Below, one piece after another: positions 5,329 to 7,379 of a stretch of 7,379 nt of DNA. The DNA is taken from NCBI GenBank assembly GCA_050249455.1, contig JBFWQM010000252.1, positions 1-7,379 on the forward strand, in the 5' to 3' direction. This DNA comes from JBFWQM01 sp050249455. GTDB taxonomy: Bacteria > Pseudomonadota > Alphaproteobacteria > MPNO01 > VGEU01. How positions within the stretch are numbered: the stretch's first letter is position 1; every line of letters starts with the position of its first letter. The notes under the pieces were generated by a model. It searched no databases. It was not told where the DNA came from and was given only the letters and a program-made list of their open reading frames with translations. A program made the position numbers and the translations under genes.

Positions 5329-5331
5329 GCT
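5303..5331 (+). promoter_or_regulatory. Candidate sigma-70 promoter of nrdJ inside the end of plsC
   Basis: TTGACC (5303-5308, five of six to TTGACA), a 17-base spacer (5309-5325), then TAGGCT (5326-5331, three of six to TATAAT). An unusually A-rich stretch, GAACAGAACAAGAACA (5287-5302), lies directly before the -35 and could act as an UP element. The -10 includes the plsC stop codon. The predicted start near 5338 gives a leader of about 33 bases. Confidence 0.45.
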
Positions 5332-5359
5332 CAGGCGTTCCACTTCCACCGCCATGGTC

Positions 5360-5363
5360 AGGA
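5360..5363 (+). promoter_or_regulatory. Ribosome-binding site of nrdJ
   Basis: AGGA followed by seven bases (ACGCGTC) and the ATG at 5371. It fixes the nrdJ start, since the other nearby ATG (5354) is in another frame and ends after six codons. Confidence 0.55.
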
Positions 5364-5370
5364 ACGCGTC

Positions 5371-7379
5371 ATGACGCCGGTGTCGGCGATCTCGCAGCAG
5401 ATCTGGGACATGAAGTACCGGCTCAAGGGGCCGAGCGACGAGCCCGTCGACAAGACGATCGACGACACCTGGCGCCGCGTCGCCCGCGCGCTGGCCGAGC
5501 CGGAGGCGGACAAGGAGGCCTGGGCCGGCCGCTTCCACGCGGCGCTGGAGGATTTCCGGTTCCTGCCCGCCGGCCGGATCGTCGCCGGCGCCGGGACCGG
5601 GCGCAACGTGACCTTGTTCAACTGCTTCGTCATGGGCACCGTCCCGGACGACATGGGCGGCATCTTCGCCCACCTGCGCGAGGCGGCGCTAACGATGCAG
5701 CAGGGCGGCGGCATCGGCTACGACTTCTCGTCCTTGCGCCCGCGCGGGGCGCGGGTGCACGGGGTCGGGGCCGACGCCTCCGGCCCGCTGTCGTTCATGG
5801 ACGTGTGGGACGCGATGTGCCGCACCATCATGAGCGCCGGCCACCGCCGCGGCGCGATGATGGCCACCATGCGCTGCGACCATCCCGACATCGAGGATTT
5901 CGTCGCGGCGAAGGAGCAGCCGGGCCGGCTGCGCATGTTCAACCTGTCGGTGCTGGTGACCGACCCGTTCATGGACGCGGTGCGCGAGGACGCGCCGTGG
6001 GACCTCTCGTTCAGCGGCACCGTCTTCCGCACCGTGCCGGCGCGCGCGCTGTGGGAGAAGATCATGCGCGCGACCTATGCCTACGCCGAGCCGGGCGTCA
6101 TCTTCATCGACCGCATCAACCGGCTGAACAACCTGCACTACGCGGAGACCATCGCCGCGACCAATCCTTGCGGCGAGCAGCCGCTGCCGCCCTATGGCGC
6201 CTGCCTGCTCGGCTCGATCAACCTGCCGCGGCTGGTGAAGCACCCGTTCACCGCGGAGGCGGCGATCGACACGGCGGCGCTGGAGGCGCTGGTGCCGCTG
6301 GCAGTCAGGATGATGGACAATGTCACCGACGTGTCGCGCTTCCCGCTGGAGGCGCAGCACCGCGAGGCGATGGCCAAGCGCCGCATCGGCCTCGGCGTCA
6401 CCGGGCTCGCCGACGCGCTGATCATGTGCCAGGCGCGCTACGGCAGCGAGAAGGCGGTGCGGCTGACCGAGGCGTGGATGGGCGCGATCGAGCGCGCCGC
6501 CTATCTCGCCTCCGCCGATCTCGCGGCCGAGAAGGGGCCGTTCCCGCTGTTCGACGCCGACCGATACCTCGCCGGCGAGGGCATGGCGCGGCTGCCCGCG
6601 GACGTGCACGCGGCGATCCGCAAGAACGGCATCCGCAACGCCTGCATCACCTCGATCGCACCGACCGGCACCATCTCGCTGTTCGCCGACAACGTGTCGT
6701 CGGGCATCGAGCCGGTGTTCAGCTACACCTACACCCGCAGCGTGCTGATGCCCGACGGCAGCCATCGCGAGGAGGCGGTGAGCGACTACGCCTACCGCCT
6801 GTTCCGCCGCGACTACGGCGACGCGGCGCCGCTGCCGCCTTATTTCGTCACCGCGCAGGAGCTGACGCCGGGCGAGCACGTGGTGATGCAGGCCGCGGCG
6901 CAGAAGCACATCGACAGCTCGATCTCCAAGACCATCAACTGCCCGGAGAGCCTGTCGTTCGAGGCGTTCCAGGACGTCTACCGCGAGGCCTACGAGCTCG
7001 GCTGCAAGGGCTGCACCACCTACCGGCCGAACGCGATCACCGGCGCGGTGCTGCACGCCGAGGCGGCCGAGCAGCAGCAGCCCGAGCTGCCGCTGGCGCC
7101 GCCCGCATCGCGCCCGGCCGACGAGTTCGAGAGCGGCGTCGTCTACATGACCCAGCCGCTGTCGCGGCCCGAGGCGCTGCCGGGGAAGACCTACAAGGTG
7201 CGCTGGCCCGAGTCGGACCACGCCATGTACATCACGCTCAACGACATCGTTCAGGACGGCCGCCGCCGGCCGTTCGAGGTGTTCATCAACTCCAAGAACA
7301 TGGAGCACTACGCCTGGACGGTGGCGCTGACCCGGATGATCAGCGCCGTGTTCCGCCGCGGCGGCGACGTGTCGTTCGT
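5371..7379 (+). CDS. nrdJ: Adenosylcobalamin-dependent (class II) ribonucleotide reductase, 3' truncated by window
   Basis: 669 codons are visible and the frame is still open at the window edge. The enzyme reduces ribonucleotides to deoxyribonucleotides using a thiyl radical made from coenzyme B12, so it works with or without oxygen. Key residues: first redox cysteine C85 (FNC), N265-P-C267-G-E269 with the thiyl cysteine C267, partner redox cysteine C278 (YGACLLGSINL), and the phosphate-binding APTGTIS (430-436). The 11-residue gap C267-C278 matches, from memory, C322/C333 of the Thermotoga maritima enzyme. About 587-669 begins a TSCPD-type C-terminal domain (YKVRWPESDHAMYITLND, FEVFINSKNMEHY). 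No ATP-cone is seen at the N-terminus: only 84 residues precede C85 and they begin directly with SAISQQIWDMKY, so overall-activity control by dATP at a cone is probably absent. There is a CKGC pair at 545-548. No cobalamin riboswitch fits in the 42-base gap upstream. Confidence 0.95.
   Translation, partial: MTPVSAISQQIWDMKYRLKGPSDEPVDKTIDDTWRRVARALAEPEADKEAWAGRFHAALEDFRFLPAGRIVAGAGTGRNVTLFNCFVMGTVPDDMGGIFAHLREAALTMQQGGGIGYDFSSLRPRGARVHGVGADASGPLSFMDVWDAMCRTIMSAGHRRGAMMATMRCDHPDIEDFVAAKEQPGRLRMFNLSVLVTDPFMDAVREDAPWDLSFSGTVFRTVPARALWEKIMRATYAYAEPGVIFIDRINRLNNLHYAETIAATNPCGEQPLPPYGACLLGSINLPRLVKHPFTAEAAIDTAALEALVPLAVRMMDNVTDVSRFPLEAQHREAMAKRRIGLGVTGLADALIMCQARYGSEKAVRLTEAWMGAIERAAYLASADLAAEKGPFPLFDADRYLAGEGMARLPADVHAAIRKNGIRNACITSIAPTGTISLFADNVSSGIEPVFSYTYTRSVLMPDGSHREEAVSDYAYRLFRRDYGDAAPLPPYFVTAQELTPGEHVVMQAAAQKHIDSSISKTINCPESLSFEAFQDVYREAYELGCKGCTTYRPNAITGAVLHAEAAEQQQPELPLAPPASRPADEFESGVVYMTQPLSRPEALPGKTYKVRWPESDHAMYITLNDIVQDGRRRPFEVFINSKNMEHYAWTVALTRMISAVFRRGGDVSF

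Noticed and set aside
5329..5370. Cobalamin riboswitch or NrdR box before nrdJ
   Set aside because: Only 42 bases separate plsC and nrdJ, too short for a B12 riboswitch, and nothing resembling the palindromic AT-rich NrdR box is visible there.
3520..5673. 717-codon open frame on the minus strand across ftsX, the YdcF-like gene, plsC and nrdJ
   Set aside because: It runs antisense through four well-supported genes and through the palindromic repeat, and its product has no recognisable domain.
5689..7308. 539-codon open frame on the minus strand opposite nrdJ
   Set aside because: It is a mirror of the codon bias in a GC-rich gene. The plus strand encodes a complete class II RNR catalytic core, and the antisense product is low-complexity His/Arg/Val-rich with no recognisable domain.
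1..7379. CRISPR array, tRNA, rRNA, transposase, prophage or toxin-antitoxin genes
   Set aside because: No regularly spaced repeats, cloverleaf or matching protein motifs were seen. The only mobile-like feature is the palindromic repeat at 4443-4553, which carries no protein.

Overview
The window is very GC-rich (about 70% by eye), tightly packed DNA. It looks like the chromosome of an alphaproteobacterium, most likely of the Rhodospirillales or a relative. The basis is gene content and order: a DUF4175 (TIGR02302-type) protein, a CpdR-like single-domain response regulator, hpt, a zinc-ribbon membrane protein divergent from ftsE-ftsX, then a YdcF-like protein and plsC, and a class II ribonucleotide reductase. 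This is core chromosomal content. I see no phage, IS, CRISPR, tRNA or rRNA genes.

Layout. (a) 1-312, plus: 3' end of a DUF4175 gene. It converges on a minus-strand group across a short gap with a GC-rich hairpin (325-346). (b) Minus strand, in transcription order: zinc-ribbon/DUF3426-like membrane protein (2048-1380), hpt (1378-842, one base after the previous stop), then, after a 106-bp gap with its own candidate promoter, the response regulator (735-349). (c) 2049-2186: divergent intergenic region between the zinc-ribbon gene and ftsE. (d) Plus strand: ftsE (2187-2870), ftsX (2867-3775) and a DUF218/YdcF-like gene (3772-4407), joined by two identical 4-base GTGA overlaps, then plsC (ends 5328). 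This reads as a cell-envelope operon for division-linked cell-wall remodelling and phospholipid synthesis. (e) nrdJ from 5371, running off the right edge at 669 codons, probably from a promoter embedded in the end of plsC.

The most unusual element is a palindromic repeat of about 111 bp (4443-4553) between the YdcF-like gene and plsC. It has 12-bp perfect terminal inverted repeats and a 13-bp perfect inner hairpin. The only usable in-frame start codons for plsC, and a strong purine-rich ribosome-binding sequence, lie inside this repeat. An ATG just before it (4413) is out of frame with plsC by an amount that removing about 112 bases would repair. This suggests the repeat inserted at the original 5' end of plsC and supplied a new translation start.

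Six of the seven genes with a visible start other than nrdJ appear to use GTG. I found no convincing evidence of a new biological system here. Apart from the repeat, the regulatory calls are modest and marked as such.
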